The notes: generated by a model not told the origin, from the sequence alone. Counted from the stretch's first letter, positions 30,782 to 44,300 are shown. The stretch: 64,000 nt of DNA from an uncultured Clostridia bacterium (GCA_934757845.1 CAKVLQ010000001.1:124001-188000); one strand, 5' to 3'. Program-made: numbers and translations.

Positions 30782-32350
30782 ATGATACAAGCGATTGATG
30801 TTAGTTTAACTGTTGGCAACAAAAAGTTGTTTCAAGATGTTAATTTGAAATTTACAAAAGGAAACTGCTATGGCATTATTGGAGCAAATGGTGCAGGGAA
30901 AAGCACATTTTTGAAACTTTTATCTGGCGAAATTGAAACCACAAAAGGTGAAATTGTTTTGGACAAAAATGAAAGAATGAGTGTTTTGAACCAAAACCAA
31001 AATGCTTTTAATGACAAAACAGTTTTGGAAACAGTTTTGCTTGGACATAAAAGATTGGTTGAAATTATGAACGAAAAAGAAGCACTTTATAACAAGGCTG
31101 ATTTTTCGGAAGAAGATGGAATTAAAGCGGGCGAACTTGAACAAGAATTTTTGGACCTAAATGGTTGGGAAGCCGAAAGTGAAGCCGAAAGTTTGCTTGA
31201 TTTGATTGGTGTTAGTCGTGAACTTTTTGGAACGCGTATGGGCGAACTTGACGGCAAAATTAAGGTTAAAGTTTTGCTTGCCCAAGCACTATTTTTTAAC
31301 CCTGATGTGTTGATTCTGGACGAGCCAACAAACAACCTTGATGCAAAAACAATAAATTGGCTTGAAGATTATTTAATTGATTTTCCAAACACAATAATCA
31401 CGGTTTCACATAATAGACACTTTTTGAATAAGGTTTGCACTCATATTTGCGATGTTGATTATGGAAAAATAACAATGTTTGTTGGAAACTATGATTTTTG
31501 GTATGAAACCAGTCAACTTATTTTGCGTCAACAAAAAGAAGCCAACAAAAAAGCCGAAGCAAGAGCCAAAGAACTTCAAGACTTTATTGCAAGATTTAGT
31601 GCAAATGCAAGCAAGTCTAGGCAGGCAACTTCACGAAAAAAAGAACTTGAAAAACTAACCATTGAAGATATAAAACCATCAAGCCGAAGATATCCATATA
31701 TTGATTTTAAATTTGAACGAGATATTGGAAACGAAGTTTTGACAGTTGAAAACCTAACCAAAAAAGGCGTGTTTGAAAATGTTAGTTTTACTGTGCTAAA
31801 AGGCGATAAAATTGCATTTTTTAGTGAACAAAGCACAACAATTTCGTCTCTATTTGATATTTTGGCGGGCAAAGACCAAGATTATAGTGGAAAAGTTGTG
31901 TGGGGAAAAACAATAACTTATTCTTATCTTCCAAAAAATTATGATAACTTGTTTGACAACGACCTTATGCTAACAGATTGGTTAAGCCAATTTTCAAAAG
32001 AAAAAGATATAACTTATCTTCGAAGTTGGCTTGGACGAATGCTATTTTCGGGTGAAGAAGCAATTAAAAAGGCAAATGTTTTAAGTGGTGGAGAAAAAGT
32101 TAGATGTATGTTTTCAAAAATGATGCTTGAAGGCGGAAATGTTTTGTTGCTTGACGAACCAATTAATCACCTTGACCTAGAAAGCATACAATCTCTTAAT
32201 AATGGAATGAAAAACTTTAAAGGTTGTATGTTATTTACAACAAGCGACCAAGAAATTTTGTCAACTGTTGCAAATCGAATTATTGTTATTAACAACAAAA
32301 AAGAATTTGACAAATCAATTTCTTATGATGAATACATTTCTCAAAACTAG
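30782..32350 (+). CDS. ABC-F family ATPase (YkpA/YbiT type)
   Basis: The 522-residue soluble protein has two ABC ATPase domains with no membrane segment, so it is a ribosome-associated ABC-F factor rather than a transporter. Domain 1 has Walker A IGANGAGKST (about 34-43) and LILDEPTNNLD. Its signature is degenerate (GELDGKIKVK). The linker (about 230-310) is rich in Lys and Glu, as in ABC-F proteins. Domain 2 keeps LSGGEKVRC and LLLDEPINHLD, but the Walker A position reads FFSEQSTTISSL and lacks GKS/T. AGGAG lies 6 nt before ATG 30782. The MBL hydrolase gene follows after 8 nt, so the two form an operon. Confidence 0.93.
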   Translation: MIQAIDVSLTVGNKKLFQDVNLKFTKGNCYGIIGANGAGKSTFLKLLSGEIETTKGEIVLDKNERMSVLNQNQNAFNDKTVLETVLLGHKRLVEIMNEKEALYNKADFSEEDGIKAGELEQEFLDLNGWEAESEAESLLDLIGVSRELFGTRMGELDGKIKVKVLLAQALFFNPDVLILDEPTNNLDAKTINWLEDYLIDFPNTIITVSHNRHFLNKVCTHICDVDYGKITMFVGNYDFWYETSQLILRQQKEANKKAEARAKELQDFIARFSANASKSRQATSRKKELEKLTIEDIKPSSRRYPYIDFKFERDIGNEVLTVENLTKKGVFENVSFTVLKGDKIAFFSEQSTTISSLFDILAGKDQDYSGKVVWGKTITYSYLPKNYDNLFDNDLMLTDWLSQFSKEKDITYLRSWLGRMLFSGEEAIKKANVLSGGEKVRCMFSKMMLEGGNVLLLDEPINHLDLESIQSLNNGMKNFKGCMLFTTSDQEILSTVANRIIVINNKKEFDKSISYDEYISQN

Positions 32351-32358
32351 GAGTTTTT

Positions 32359-32961
32359 ATGGTAATTAAAAAATTAGTGCTTGGAGTTATGCAAACAAAT
32401 TGCTATTTTGTGATTAAAAATAACGAATGTTTAGTGATTGACCCTGCGTGTGATGCGGAAGAAATTATTAATTTTGCTAGTCAAAACAATTTAAAAATTT
32501 TGTGTGCATTAATCACGCATGGACATTTTGATCATGTTGGGGCTTGCAAACAACTTCAACAACACGGAATTAAATGTTATGTTTCAAGGCTTGACGGGGA
32601 AATTTTGAAAGAAAAACCAAAGATGTTAGGATTAAGACCAAGTATGTTTTTTGTTCCTGATTTTTTGCTTGAAGACGGTGATACTTTGAAAATTTCAAAC
32701 TTTGAAATTAAATGTTTGCTAACCAGCGGACATACAAAGGGCTCAATGTGTTTTTTGATTGATGATAATTTGTTTTGTGGCGACACAATTTTTGCAGGCG
32801 GAAGTTATGGAAGAACGGATTTGTTTTCGGGTAATTTTGAAGAAATTAAAGATTCTATTAAAAACAAAATATTTTGTTTAGACGAAAACATAAAACTTTT
32901 TTGCGGACACGGAAAAGAAAGTGACATTAAAACTGAAAAAATCTTATTAACTGATTTTTAA
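32359..32961 (+). CDS. MBL-fold hydrolase (glyoxalase II-like)
   Basis: The 200-residue cytoplasmic protein has the metallo-beta-lactamase zinc motif THGHFDHVG (about 53-61), a third histidine in TSGHTKGS (about 126-133), FCGDTIFAG with the bridging Asp (about 139-147), and a final HGKES (about 187-191). It resembles the short bacterial hydroxyacylglutathione-hydrolase-like proteins (YqgX/GloB family). The true substrate in a glutathione-free anaerobe is uncertain. AGGAG precedes ATG 32359 by 6 nt, 8 nt after the ABC-F gene. Its 3' end overlaps the convergent small gene by 15 nt. Confidence 0.93.
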   Translation: MVIKKLVLGVMQTNCYFVIKNNECLVIDPACDAEEIINFASQNNLKILCALITHGHFDHVGACKQLQQHGIKCYVSRLDGEILKEKPKMLGLRPSMFFVPDFLLEDGDTLKISNFEIKCLLTSGHTKGSMCFLIDDNLFCGDTIFAGGSYGRTDLFSGNFEEIKDSIKNKIFCLDENIKLFCGHGKESDIKTEKILLTDF

Positions 32962-33150
32962 ATAATTTTCACTTTCCAAAAGTTTAAGATATTCTTCAAA
33001 CCTATTTTGTCTTATTGGCATTGGCTTGTGGTTTTTAAAATACAAAACAAGGGCTGGACTTATTCCGTTATAGTTATCAACAATAGTATAATAAGAAAGT
33101 TCGCCCTTTTTTATTAAATTCTTTGCTTTTGCGTGATAATTAAAATACAT
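32947..33150 (-). CDS. Small conserved protein (67 aa)
   Basis: From ATG 33150 the frame gives 67 residues beginning MYFNYHAKAKNLIKKGEL and ending ENYLKIS. The pattern of HAKAKNLIKKGEL, NGISPALVLYF and PMPIRQNRFEEYLKLL resembles small Clostridia proteins of unknown function that databases sometimes label delta-VPH hemolysin-like; that label is not credible from sequence. The frame stays open 24 codons upstream but without a better start. No Shine-Dalgarno is visible. The last 15 nt overlap the convergent MBL gene. Confidence 0.65.
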   Translation of the reverse strand: MYFNYHAKAKNLIKKGELSYYTIVDNYNGISPALVLYFKNHKPMPIRQNRFEEYLKLLESENYLKIS

Positions 33151-33396
33151 ATTTATATTTTGTGCTATTTTGATAAAAATATAAATTATGTAATGTAAAA
33201 GCAATTTTGCTTGAAAAATCAAGCACTTCCAGAAATATATAAATTAAATAGTATATGCTTTGTGGCTCAATGCACAAAATAAATTTTTGCTCTCTAGCCT
33301 ACGCATTAAATAAAAAAAATAAAATCTAAAAAATAAGAAAAAAATTCTTAAAAAATTAACTAAAACAACACAAAATCTATAAAAAACAGGTGAAAA

Positions 33397-34776
33397 ATGA
33401 AATTTAACGAATTAAAATTGAATGAAAAAATATTAGAAACTTTAAAAAGCCAAAACTTTGATAACTTAACTGCTGTTCAACAAAAATTTATACCAATAGC
33501 CCTTGAAGGTTTAGACATTTTGTGCAAAAGTGAAACGGGAAGCGGAAAAACTTTGGCGTATTCACTTCCTATATTAAATTTGGTTGAAAATGACGGAGTT
33601 CAGGCTTTAATTTGTGCACCTACAAAAGAACTTGCAATCCAAATTAAAAATGTTTTAAGTGATTATTGCAAAAATTTAAATTTGAATGTGTGTGCTGTTT
33701 TTGGCGGAAGTGATTTTACGCGACAACGCTATGCTTTAAAATCTGCAAATATTGTTGTTGGAACAACTGGAAGGCTTATTGACCATATTGAAAGACGAAC
33801 ACTAAAACTTCACAAACTAAAATTTTTGGTTTTAGATGAAGCCGATGTGATGCTTGATATGGGATTTATTGAAGACATAAAAAAAATTGAAAAAGCGTGT
33901 CCTAAACGAAAACAAACTTTTATGTTAAGTGCTACATTTAGTGATAAAGTTAAAGAACTTGCAAGCAATTTTTTGATTAATCCGCAAATTATTGAAATGA
34001 CAAAAGATAATAAGATTGTTGAAAGTATTTCACAATGTTATATCTTGTGCCTAAAAAAAGGAAAATTTGAGACTTTAACAAAATTTTTACGAACACTTTT
34101 TCATGAAAAAGTTATTATTTTTGTTAACACAAAAAAAATGGCAGAAGAACTTTGCAAAAAACTTTTGGATAAAGAAATTGCGGGCGAATTTATTAATGGT
34201 GATTTAGATTTAAAACAGCGAAAAAAAGTTATTCAAAACTTTAAATCATCAAAAAACAATGTTTTGATTGCCACCGATGTTGCAAGCAGAGGTCTTGATA
34301 TTGAAAATGTTGATTATGTTATAAATTATGATATGCCCGAAGTGATTGATAGTTATATTCACCGAATTGGGCGAACTGCCAGGGCTGGCAAAAGTGGAGT
34401 TTCGCTTTCGTTAATCAATTCACAAAAACAACTTGAATTTATGCTTGAAAACTTAAAGGGTTATAATCTTGTTGAACTTAAAGTTAAAAAAGATGATAAA
34501 ACAAATCAAACAATTTTTGTTAAAACCAAATCGGAAAATTTTGATTTTGATAAAAATCCAAAAGATTTAAAATCAAAAAATAAAAATTTTAATCGTGATA
34601 AAAAATCTTTTGATAAAAAAACAAAACAAAAAGAAATTAAAAAAGAATTTTCAAAAAGAAATTCAAAAGAGCATAAAAAAATAGAAAATAAAAATAATTT
34701 TAAAACTAATTCAAAAAATTTTAAAAATTCAAAATCAAACAGTAAAAATAATTTCAAAAAAAATAAAAAACGATAA
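33397..34776 (+). CDS. DEAD-box RNA helicase
   Basis: The 459-residue protein unwinds RNA with ATP. The helicase motifs appear in order: TAVQQKFIPIAL (Q motif, 25-36), SETGSGKT (45-52), APTKELA, TTGRL, LDEAD (about 147-151), SAT (about 178-180), then domain 2 with IIFVNTKK, ATDVASRGLDI and HRIGRTARAG (about 327-336). The last 90 residues are a basic Lys/Asn/Phe-rich low-complexity tail, as seen in cold-shock and ribosome-assembly helicases (CshA/DbpA-like). The AGGTG Shine-Dalgarno precedes ATG 33397. Single gene with a terminator 79 nt downstream. Confidence 0.95.
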   Translation: MKFNELKLNEKILETLKSQNFDNLTAVQQKFIPIALEGLDILCKSETGSGKTLAYSLPILNLVENDGVQALICAPTKELAIQIKNVLSDYCKNLNLNVCAVFGGSDFTRQRYALKSANIVVGTTGRLIDHIERRTLKLHKLKFLVLDEADVMLDMGFIEDIKKIEKACPKRKQTFMLSATFSDKVKELASNFLINPQIIEMTKDNKIVESISQCYILCLKKGKFETLTKFLRTLFHEKVIIFVNTKKMAEELCKKLLDKEIAGEFINGDLDLKQRKKVIQNFKSSKNNVLIATDVASRGLDIENVDYVINYDMPEVIDSYIHRIGRTARAGKSGVSLSLINSQKQLEFMLENLKGYNLVELKVKKDDKTNQTIFVKTKSENFDFDKNPKDLKSKNKNFNRDKKSFDKKTKQKEIKKEFSKRNSKEHKKIENKNNFKTNSKNFKNSKSNSKNNFKKNKKR

Positions 34777-34854
34777 GTTATTAAAAGGGTTATTAAAATA
34801 GAAATAAAAAAACGAAATTTGAAAAAGTTATTTTATAAAAATTAAAATCAAAAT

Positions 34855-34880
34855 AAAAACGGAAATACTTCCGTTTTTTT
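34855..34880 (+). terminator. Intrinsic terminator of the DEAD-box helicase gene
   Basis: AAAACGGAA/TTCCGTTTT stem with a 4-nt loop and T-run. The rest of the gene-free stretch 34881-35264 is extremely AT-rich with no feature I can support. Confidence 0.85.
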
Positions 34881-35264
34881 GTTAACAAAATTTTGATAAA
34901 TTTTTTGTATGTTATTTTTTTAGATTTTTTTATTTTTAATTTGAAATTTTCTTTTAATTTTTATATTAATTTTTTAATTTTTAATAAATTTTTTATGCAT
35001 AAATTTTTACCATAAAAACTAATATAATCAGTTGATTTATGCTTAAAAACAATAAAAAACAATGATTTTTTGCTCAAAAACTGTTATTTTTGAATTGATT
35101 TTTTAAAATAAATTATTGCTTGCAAATATGAATAAATGTTAATTTGAAATTTTGATAAACTTTAACAACATAAAAAACAAAAAAATTTACAAATTTTGCA
35201 AATTCTTTTTTTTGTTTCTTTTGCTTTATTAAAGACTTGCCAATAAAAAAACAATGTTATTTGT

Positions 35265-35293
35265 TTGACAAAAAATGAGTTTATTTTTATAAT
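35265..35293 (+). promoter_or_regulatory. Consensus promoter of the giant surface-protein gene
   Basis: TTGACA (35265-35270), 17-nt spacer, TATAAT (35288-35293), 41 nt before the ATG. Confidence 0.88.
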
Positions 35294-35334
35294 TTAAGTA
35301 ATTTAGTATAAAATAAATTAAAGGATTTTGTTGT

Positions 35335-38300
35335 ATGAAAAAAGCGGTTAAAAAAACAGTAAAAAAGAAAAAAAAGAAAGTTAGTTTTGCAAAGCGATTG
35401 TTCAAAACAATAGGCATTTTTACGGCATCGGTTTTTGGGTTTTTGGGCGTAAGTTTGGGTATCTATGCTTTGTGTGGAGGTTTCAAAGAAAAAGTTGTTG
35501 ACCTTCTTGGCATGAAGTTTGAACAAGCAGCCTATGTTTTGACGGGCGACTCTGTTGATTTTGATGGTGTAAATAAAATTGTTGTTGGATATAAAAACAA
35601 AACAACTGGTGAAATTTTTGAAACGGTAAAATTAATTCAAACAAATGAAGATGCAACCAAACTTGACATAACTTTGTCGGGTGGAACTTCTTTTGTTACA
35701 TATAGTGAAAACAACAAAGTTGGCTCTCCGCTAATGTTTGAAATTTTGCAAGAAAAAGAAGAAGATAAAAATCGAGGCGGAATTTATTCATACAACAAAG
35801 GTGCTGGACGAGTTTTTGTTTTGCGTGCCGTCCAAGACGAAACTCAACTTGCTGACGAAACAAAAATTTTCATTGAAAGTGCGGTTCAAAGCATTTCAAC
35901 AAAAATAATAAATGCGTCAAACAATTTTGACACAGACAAAATTTATCCAGGACATACTTTTGTTATAAGTGTTCCAAAAGAAAACATTTTTCCACAAAAC
36001 GCATTAAATGCACCAGAAGAAGAATATAAAAATGTGTTCTATTCTGTTTATGGACAAAATTATTTTAAAAAACAAATTTTATACTATTCAAGTGCACCAG
36101 AAATTGCTTCAGTTAATGCTTTAACTGGTGAAGTTGTGGTTCACAAACCAGGCACTTTTACAATAACAACATATATTGCAAAAACATATAAAGAGAATGC
36201 CGAAGTAAATGCATTATACACAAATCAACTAATAAACCGAGAACCTGACAGTGATGAACTTACTCAACTTGAAAAATTGTGTATAGTAAAAGGAGATACA
36301 TTTACTGCAAAAGATATTGAAGTTGCTGGCATTACAGCAAAAACAGATTTATCTCAAAATCCACTTGAAGTTTTCAAATCATACAAATATGCATTTAATG
36401 GTGAATATTCAGCAAATGACAATATGCTTGACCTTAACATTAATTTGCAAAAACCAGCAGGGGCTGATTTTGGAAATGTTAACCTTGATTATAGGCTTCA
36501 AGATATTCAACTGTTTGAAGGCATAATGAAAGGCGGAAAAGTTTATATTAATCCGCAAAAATATGGCTTAACTTCAGAAAAAGAAATTAATCAAAATGTT
36601 GTTATAACTGAACATTTAACCATATTTAAAAATATCAACCCATTTAATTTCATGATAAGGGTTGACGCCTACACTTCACAAGATATTTATTTGGTTGCCC
36701 GAATTGCAGATTCTAAACTTGAATTTAATGAAAGTGACTATGAATGTGGCGGAGAAAATGACGAAGGTAAAAACGCTTTTTATGCATATATCAAAATTAG
36801 TTTAAAAACAAATAAAGTTGAAGAAAACATTTCATTTAATGTTTCAAAAATAATGGCTCAATTTGGCATTAGTGCAACAAAAAATTATGAAAATGATGAA
36901 AACCTTTTATATATTTCAAAAGATAAACTTTTAAATTTGAAAGATGCTGATTTGTTCACAAATCCAAAATCTTCTCAAACTTTTAACAAAGTTAAATATT
37001 TTGTTAGAAAAAATTTAGAAACAGATTCGGTTTATTTGGTTTGCAAAGATTATTATGATGGAATAAATCCAGAAATTCAATTATATTCATTAAAACAAAA
37101 AACGTCGGGTGATTCTGGCGGTGAAACATATTTTGCGTATGAAGAAGACGATAATGGTCAATATGTAAAACTAAATACAGGAATTGATATTAACAGCACA
37201 ATAGAATTTGATATATATGCAAAAATGTTTGAATATAAATATAAAATTAGCGACACTGGTGATTATGAATATCAAACGGAAGAAGTTCAAGACAATGAAA
37301 CAAAAGAAATAAAAGAAATATTAGATGCAAACGGAAACAAAATTAAAGTTGTTGAATATTATTTTGATGAAACTGACAACACAAAATATACTAAAAGCAC
37401 AGGTGACCAAACTGATAATTTGAGAATTATCCTTTCACAAAACATTACTTTTTCGGATTTTACTTTCGAGCCAAATTTTGACGAACAATCAGGTAACAAA
37501 ACTATTTCAGTAAACAAAGGCGAAACTTTAACAATTAGTTTTATTGTTACAAATCCAAGTGGGCTTGAAAAGGCTATTGATGCGGGATTATTCAAATTAA
37601 ACTCTTCTTCAAATGATTTGATTTCAGTGGGAAACCCTGTTGTTTCAGAAGAAGATGGTAAAGGTAAATGTTCAATTAGCATAACTGCTGTTAAACAAGG
37701 GCGTGGAATAATTTCAATCTTGTTTAATAACGAACCTGTTAACATGGGCGGTGTAAATGAAAATTTAACTCAATTTGACTTAATTGTTGGAAATAATGAT
37801 GTTAAAAGCATTTCTTTTGACGATAGGCAAGTTGAATTGAAACCTGAAAACACTGCAAGTTTAGATTTTACTGTTACGGGGGCTGATGGCAAAATAGCAT
37901 TTGCTCCTTCAACAAACACTAATTCTGCTGTGGCAAGTTGGGAACTTACACTTAATGTTGAAGGTGGCACGGATTCAACCAGACTATACTTTGAAATTTT
38001 AAGTGATGATATTGTTGTTACTACTTATTCTAAAGGTGAGAAAGGCGAGCCAACAGGAAATGGAAAAGTTGAAATTGTTGTTAAAGAAAATTTGACAATA
38101 GGAGATTTAAAAAATAATAAAATAACAATTTATCCACATAAGTTGTGTGGAAATTTACAATTTTATGTTTATGCTTTGATTGAAGGAAATCAACAAGTAA
38201 AATCTCAAACTTTGTCTTTAAGCGTAAAAGAGCCAAACGGCTTTAAAATCACCCAAAACATAAATGATAACAACAAAATAACAATAAACAGCACAGAATA

Positions 38301-41300
38301 TGAAAAAGTTATTGGTGGTGTGGAGTTTAATTTAATTACAAGTGGCACAACCAATGGTTATTTGACAATGACTGGTGATGAAAATTTGATTGATGTCCTT
38401 TCAGTTGAAAATCAATCAATTTGGGGAATAACTACTCTAAAAGACACAACAACCGAACTTTATTCAAGAACAGATAACAAATTCTTTGATGTAAAAGAAA
38501 ATACAATTTGTCAAATAACTTTCAAACCTAGTTATTATGAAGAAAAAGATTATAAAACATTTAACTTCTATATAATTCCACAAAGAATTGTTAGGACGGA
38601 TACTGTTGAAATGAATGCGGGTGCAACAAAAGAACTTGCCGATTTGCAAAAAAATGTTCATCTTTGGACACGAGGGTATAATTCTTCAGAAAAACCAACC
38701 GCTGCCTATGCTGGCAACATTGATGAAACAGAATTTAGTAACCCAACAATTAAATTTTATAAAGATAATAAAAATAAAGAAAAGACAGAAATAACAGGCG
38801 ATTATATTGCACCAAATTCGTTTATGGGTGACACTGATATAATTTACTGCGATGTTCAAATTACAGACGGAAGCGAAACAAAAACCTATGAAGGAATTTT
38901 GAATATCGTTATAAATTCAAATTATAGTTTAACTCAAATTAGGGGCATAAAAAACGATAATAATAACCTTTTGAATAACGGCGAAACAATTAAACTAACC
39001 GATTTGTTTAAATTAAAGCCAAACAGCACGAGCACAAGTGAAAGTGCGGACGGCAACGAAGCAACAATTAATACAGTTGTTTTGAGCATGGATAGTGCAA
39101 CAAAACTTAAAAATTATAATGTTAAATTTTATGATGAAAATAAAACCGAAATAACAAATTTAACATCTTTAAGCCTTCAAAAAATTGATTATCTTGAATT
39201 CCCACAAGACTTAAACGTTTTTGAAATTGATAATCTGTTTGCTAATATTACGGCAACAGTTAATGGAACATCAAAAACAAGAGAGAACTTTGAATTTGCA
39301 CTAAACTTTAAGTTGACTGAATTAACAATAAAAGATGCAGACATTTATTTGCTTCAAAATGAATTGGAAAATAACGAAACCGCGTTGACACTAGATGGCA
39401 AGCAAAATTTGATTGCAAACTTTGTTGTGTTGGCTGTTGAGAACACTCAAACAAGCGACCCACAAGATGTTAAAAAATATATTAAGATTGATGTGGACAA
39501 AAAAGAGAATGGCACTGAAACTATTTGTACATTAATTTTCACATTAAATAGCATTAAAATTACAAAAACTTGCATTGTGCTTAACGGTAATATTATTGAA
39601 CAAACAACTGATGCATTGGTAATCGCAAAGGCTTATAAAATTAGTGAGTTGTTTGAACTAAAAGATAAGACCATAACTAGTGCATTTGAAAATGCCACAT
39701 TTGTTGGAATTAAAGATGAAAAAGCAGAATATTCAATTTTGTCAGATTCAAAAATTTTGATTGTGAAAAATGTTTTATTAAGTTGCACTTTGCAAATAAA
39801 AATGCTTAACCGAACTTTTGAGATTTCGGGTTTTGCATTTAATAAAATACAGGCTTCATTTGAAGGAACAAACACATTATATTCAAACCTAGAATATGAA
39901 ATTTTTGACGAAGACAATTTGAAGAAAATAAAAGATAACAATTTGGCAGTTACTATTAAAATTACAAATAGTGATAATTCAACTTGCCAAGATGTTTCTT
40001 ATGTTCCAAGTTCTGACGGCTCATTTAGCAACAAAATTAGAGTTTCAAATTATAAAGGTGAACAAAAAGAGATAAACATTGAAGTAACAATTAACACAAG
40101 TGGATTTGTTGGAATAACTCTTTCAAAGGAATTTATTTTGCACAAATTGATAATCACACCAAAATATGACGGCAACACTTATAACGGAAATCAAATTTTG
40201 ATAAACAATTTTGAAAGCAATTTGAGTGATTATTTTGAAATTAGCACTTCAAACCAAAATATCAGTTTAAAATCATTTATAAAAGAACCAGAAATACCAA
40301 ACTATAACTATACTCCAACAGAAGATAGAGATACAACAATTAATTTAACTTTCAAATTGAATGACGGCAAACTTGTTGCAACAATTCCTTTCTATATCAA
40401 AGTTTATAAACTTATTATAAAACAAAGTTCCGACATCTATTTTGTTGGACAAAGTTTATCAAAAAGTGAACTTTTGGCATTGGTTCAAATTGAAGATACT
40501 GCTGGCAATGTTATAGCAAGCGAAGAAATAAGACAAAAAATTGAAATAACAGGCGAAAGCACTGAACTTGTGCAAGGCGAAAATAGTTTTGAAGTTAAAT
40601 TTGGAAACTTGCAAGCGTCTATAATTATTTCTGCTGTTGAGGCACAATTCTCGGACGGAACAAACTTTAATGTTTATCCAGATACAAAAGTTTCAAGATA
40701 TGTTTCTTGCTTTGTAACAGATGAAAATGGAAAAAATCAAAAATATCTAACTTTAAATTATAAATTTAATGTTGGGGAAGGCGACAATGTTTCTGAAAGC
40801 AACGGGGTTTACACTCTAAAACAAAATTCAGTTGTTGTTGCAATTTTGAATTCTGTTAGCGGAGAAATTATTATTCCAAGTTCTGTTGAAAGCGATACAA
40901 CTTTTAGTGTTATTGCTTTTATTGAAGGAACAAAAGTTTTAGAAGATTCATCAAGCACTTTAAGAATAATAAGTTTTTATATTTCAACCGCAGCAATGAT
41001 TGGAAATAATTCTAGCCAAAACATTTATGTTGGCGACCAAGAATATGATTTGTCGCAATTTGCAAAATTTATTTTAAACGGAAAAGATAAAAATCCAGAT
41101 TTTGAAGTGGCTGAAATAAGAAATTCTGATAGCCTTGACTATACTTATACTACAAACAAAAACACAAATGAAATTTTGATAAACAAAAATGGAATTTGCT
41201 ATGCAAAATTAAAATTTAAAGACGGCAACAGGTGTGTGCTTGAAACTTCAAGCAAATTAGATGCAATAACTCTTCAACTTAAAGGTTATTTAAGCATAAC

Positions 41301-44300
41301 ATCAAGTGAATATACTGTTGAAAGTTTAAGAGATAGTTATATTAATTTAACAATAAATTTAATTAAAATTGATGTTAGTTTTGCTGGAAACACTGTTGAA
41401 GCAGAAGGAAAAGAATATTATATTCTTGATAGCACTTCAAATTATCAGTTAAAACCAACAATTAGTGGTGGCGAAGATTTGAGTTTGACGGAAGTGGAAT
41501 TTTCCGAAGGCTTTATTGGAAAAATGCACCCAACAGTTGTTTTAAGTTTCCAAAGAAATTTGCAAAATTTGATTATTGATAAAAATGAGAAATCAAAAGT
41601 AACTTTACCAAATGGAATGTTGCTTTCGATATCAAAACCCGAAACAAAAGGTTTACCATATAGTTTCTCATTTAACAACAGTATGCTTGTTGATTATGTT
41701 TTCTTAACCATTGATTATTGCGTGAATAGCATTTATAATGCCGAGGCTTATATTTGCCTAAAACCAGAATTAAACATTGCATTTGAATATGAAAAAGATG
41801 CAAAATATGCTCAAGTTTACTCACCAAGTTCACACGAAGTTTCTTCAAACAGTTCACTTTTAAGTTTTGTTGGCACAACCGGTGATAATGAAAATATAAT
41901 TGGAGAAAATAAACAAATTGAACTATCAACCGGAACTAAATTTAGTTTTGACATTGATTTTAGCGGAGCATTAACAAATGTGCCAGATAATTTGAATGAA
42001 ACAATATTTAGTTCAGGCACAGACAAAAAGCACACAATAGAATTTAACGCAGTTTCTTCTGGTTATGCAATTTCTATTTCAACAAATCAAACAGGAATAG
42101 TTGACGATTGTTATTATTGCATGAAAGTTATAATAACAAATAGTGATGGGAAAGATTATAATTATTACTATTTATTAAAAGTAACATCTATAAATGTTCA
42201 AACAAAATATAAAGAAAACGGCGTTGAAATATTTATTTCAAACACAAATCCATTAATCATTTCAACCCCACAAACAATAGATTTGTTAAGTTATATTTGG
42301 GTAAATGTAACGGATAGTGAGCAAACGACTGGAAATGGTCCTCAATATCGTGAATATATTATGTTTAACGCACAAGATAATTCGCAATATTCTGTTACAA
42401 AATCTGGTCTATTCACCCTAAAAATTGATGCACTTGAAAAAACCGCATTAACATTCACTTTATATAACAACACATATTATTTCTATGTTAAAGGGCAAGA
42501 ATTGTCAGTTGTTTTCAAAGAAAACGGCGAAACAAAACTGGGAGATTACAATTTTAGCAAAGGAAACACAAAATATATTTACTTCACACAAAATAAAGTT
42601 TCTGACGGAAAAGAAATTTTGGTTGATGTTAGAGATAATAAAATTACAGGTTCAGCACTTTCAAGTGATATTATTTTAAATTTAACAATCCGAAGTTATG
42701 AATTTGCAGGAACGGTTTATGAAGATGATAGTGTGTTCACTTGTGAATATAATGATAATTCAATTTCTTATTGCTTTATGGGAACGCCTTTGATTGTTTT
42801 AACAAGAGCGGATAATTTCTATCAACTTGACATTTCAAGCAATATAAGTGGCAAATTGATTTTTGAACTTGCTCCAAACTATCAAACACTATCACAACAA
42901 AGACTTTGCTATGTTAATCCTGATGTTTCGATTGATGTTAATTATATTAACCCAGTGGTTTATGAAGACAAAAATTATCAAAATGTTTTGAGTGGAACAG
43001 ATTTTGACCTTAACACTATTGTTAACATTTCAAATTCGTCATCAAAAGCCACATATCAAATTGAAAGTGGTGCAAACAGTTATGTTTCGCTTGACGAAAA
43101 TAGACTAAAAGTTTCTGACAGCCTTCAAAATGCAGAATACTTAAAAATAAAAATTAGTTTAGATGGTGTTATAAATTATGTTTATGTAAAAGCCGTTCCA
43201 ACAAAAATAACAAATATATTAAATAACAGCGGAACATTTAATTGTATTAATGGTGAAACAATTAATTTGTTTGACTATATAAAAATAAAATCTTTTGTTG
43301 GATTTGATAGCCAAAACGAACCTATTTATGAATATATTACAAACTTTACAGAAAGTGGCAGTGAAATTTCTGACCCTTATAACTATGTTTTAGACGGCAA
43401 TAAAACAATAGAAATTGATGGGTTAACATTTAATTTTAAAGCAATTAACTTAACTCTTATAAATCAAGAATGTTTTATTGGAGAATCACTTGACCTAAAA
43501 CAAATTGTTCAAAACACAGTTCAAAGTTCAACTCTTTCAAATAAAGATGCAACAATTTTGTTTGTGGCTGATGATTATGTAACCACAAATGGAATTTTCA
43601 CGTCAAATGTTGCAAAGAGTTATACAGTTAATGTTTTGATAAATAATGTTGAATATTCTTTAAATGTAAATGTAAAAACTTTGTCAATAACAGTAAATCA
43701 CATAAGCAGTATAGTGGCTCTTGACGAAGAAACAAAACAAGGCAAAAAATATGAAAATGTTTATGCTTCTCAAAAAGAAGAAGATTTAACAAAATTCATA
43801 AAAGTTTCTCAAACAACAACTTATAATAACAAACTTGAATTTGCAATTAGCGTTGATAGTTGCGTTGCAAATGCTGACGGAACTAGTTATGACATAAGCA
43901 AATTTAGCACACGAAATTCAAATGTTATGGGCTTAAACACTATTGTGCTTTATTATGATAATCTTGCGATTTTTGCGATTGGAAATAGCGGTTTTGAGTG
44001 CTATCAGGATTTTGACAATATCAACAATCAACTAAAATATGAAGTTTTGCTTAACATATCAGTTTCTCTTGTGGGCAATTCGGCAGTTAAAAACAACTTT
44101 AATGTTCGTCTTCTTCCAATCTCTGTTAATTATCAAGCAAATGTTACTTTAACAAAATCAAGTTTTGTTGAAAATGGGAATAATTTACAATATAACTTAT
44201 TCAATTTGTTTAATGTGTCAACCAAAGCAACAAATAATAATTTAAGTTTAATAAATGCTGTTAAATTTTATGATGACAATAACAAAGAAATTGTTGATGG

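Noticed and set aside
41672..42035. Small frames opposite the giant gene
   Set aside because: They lack ribosome sites and lie wholly inside a continuous 11-kb reading frame.
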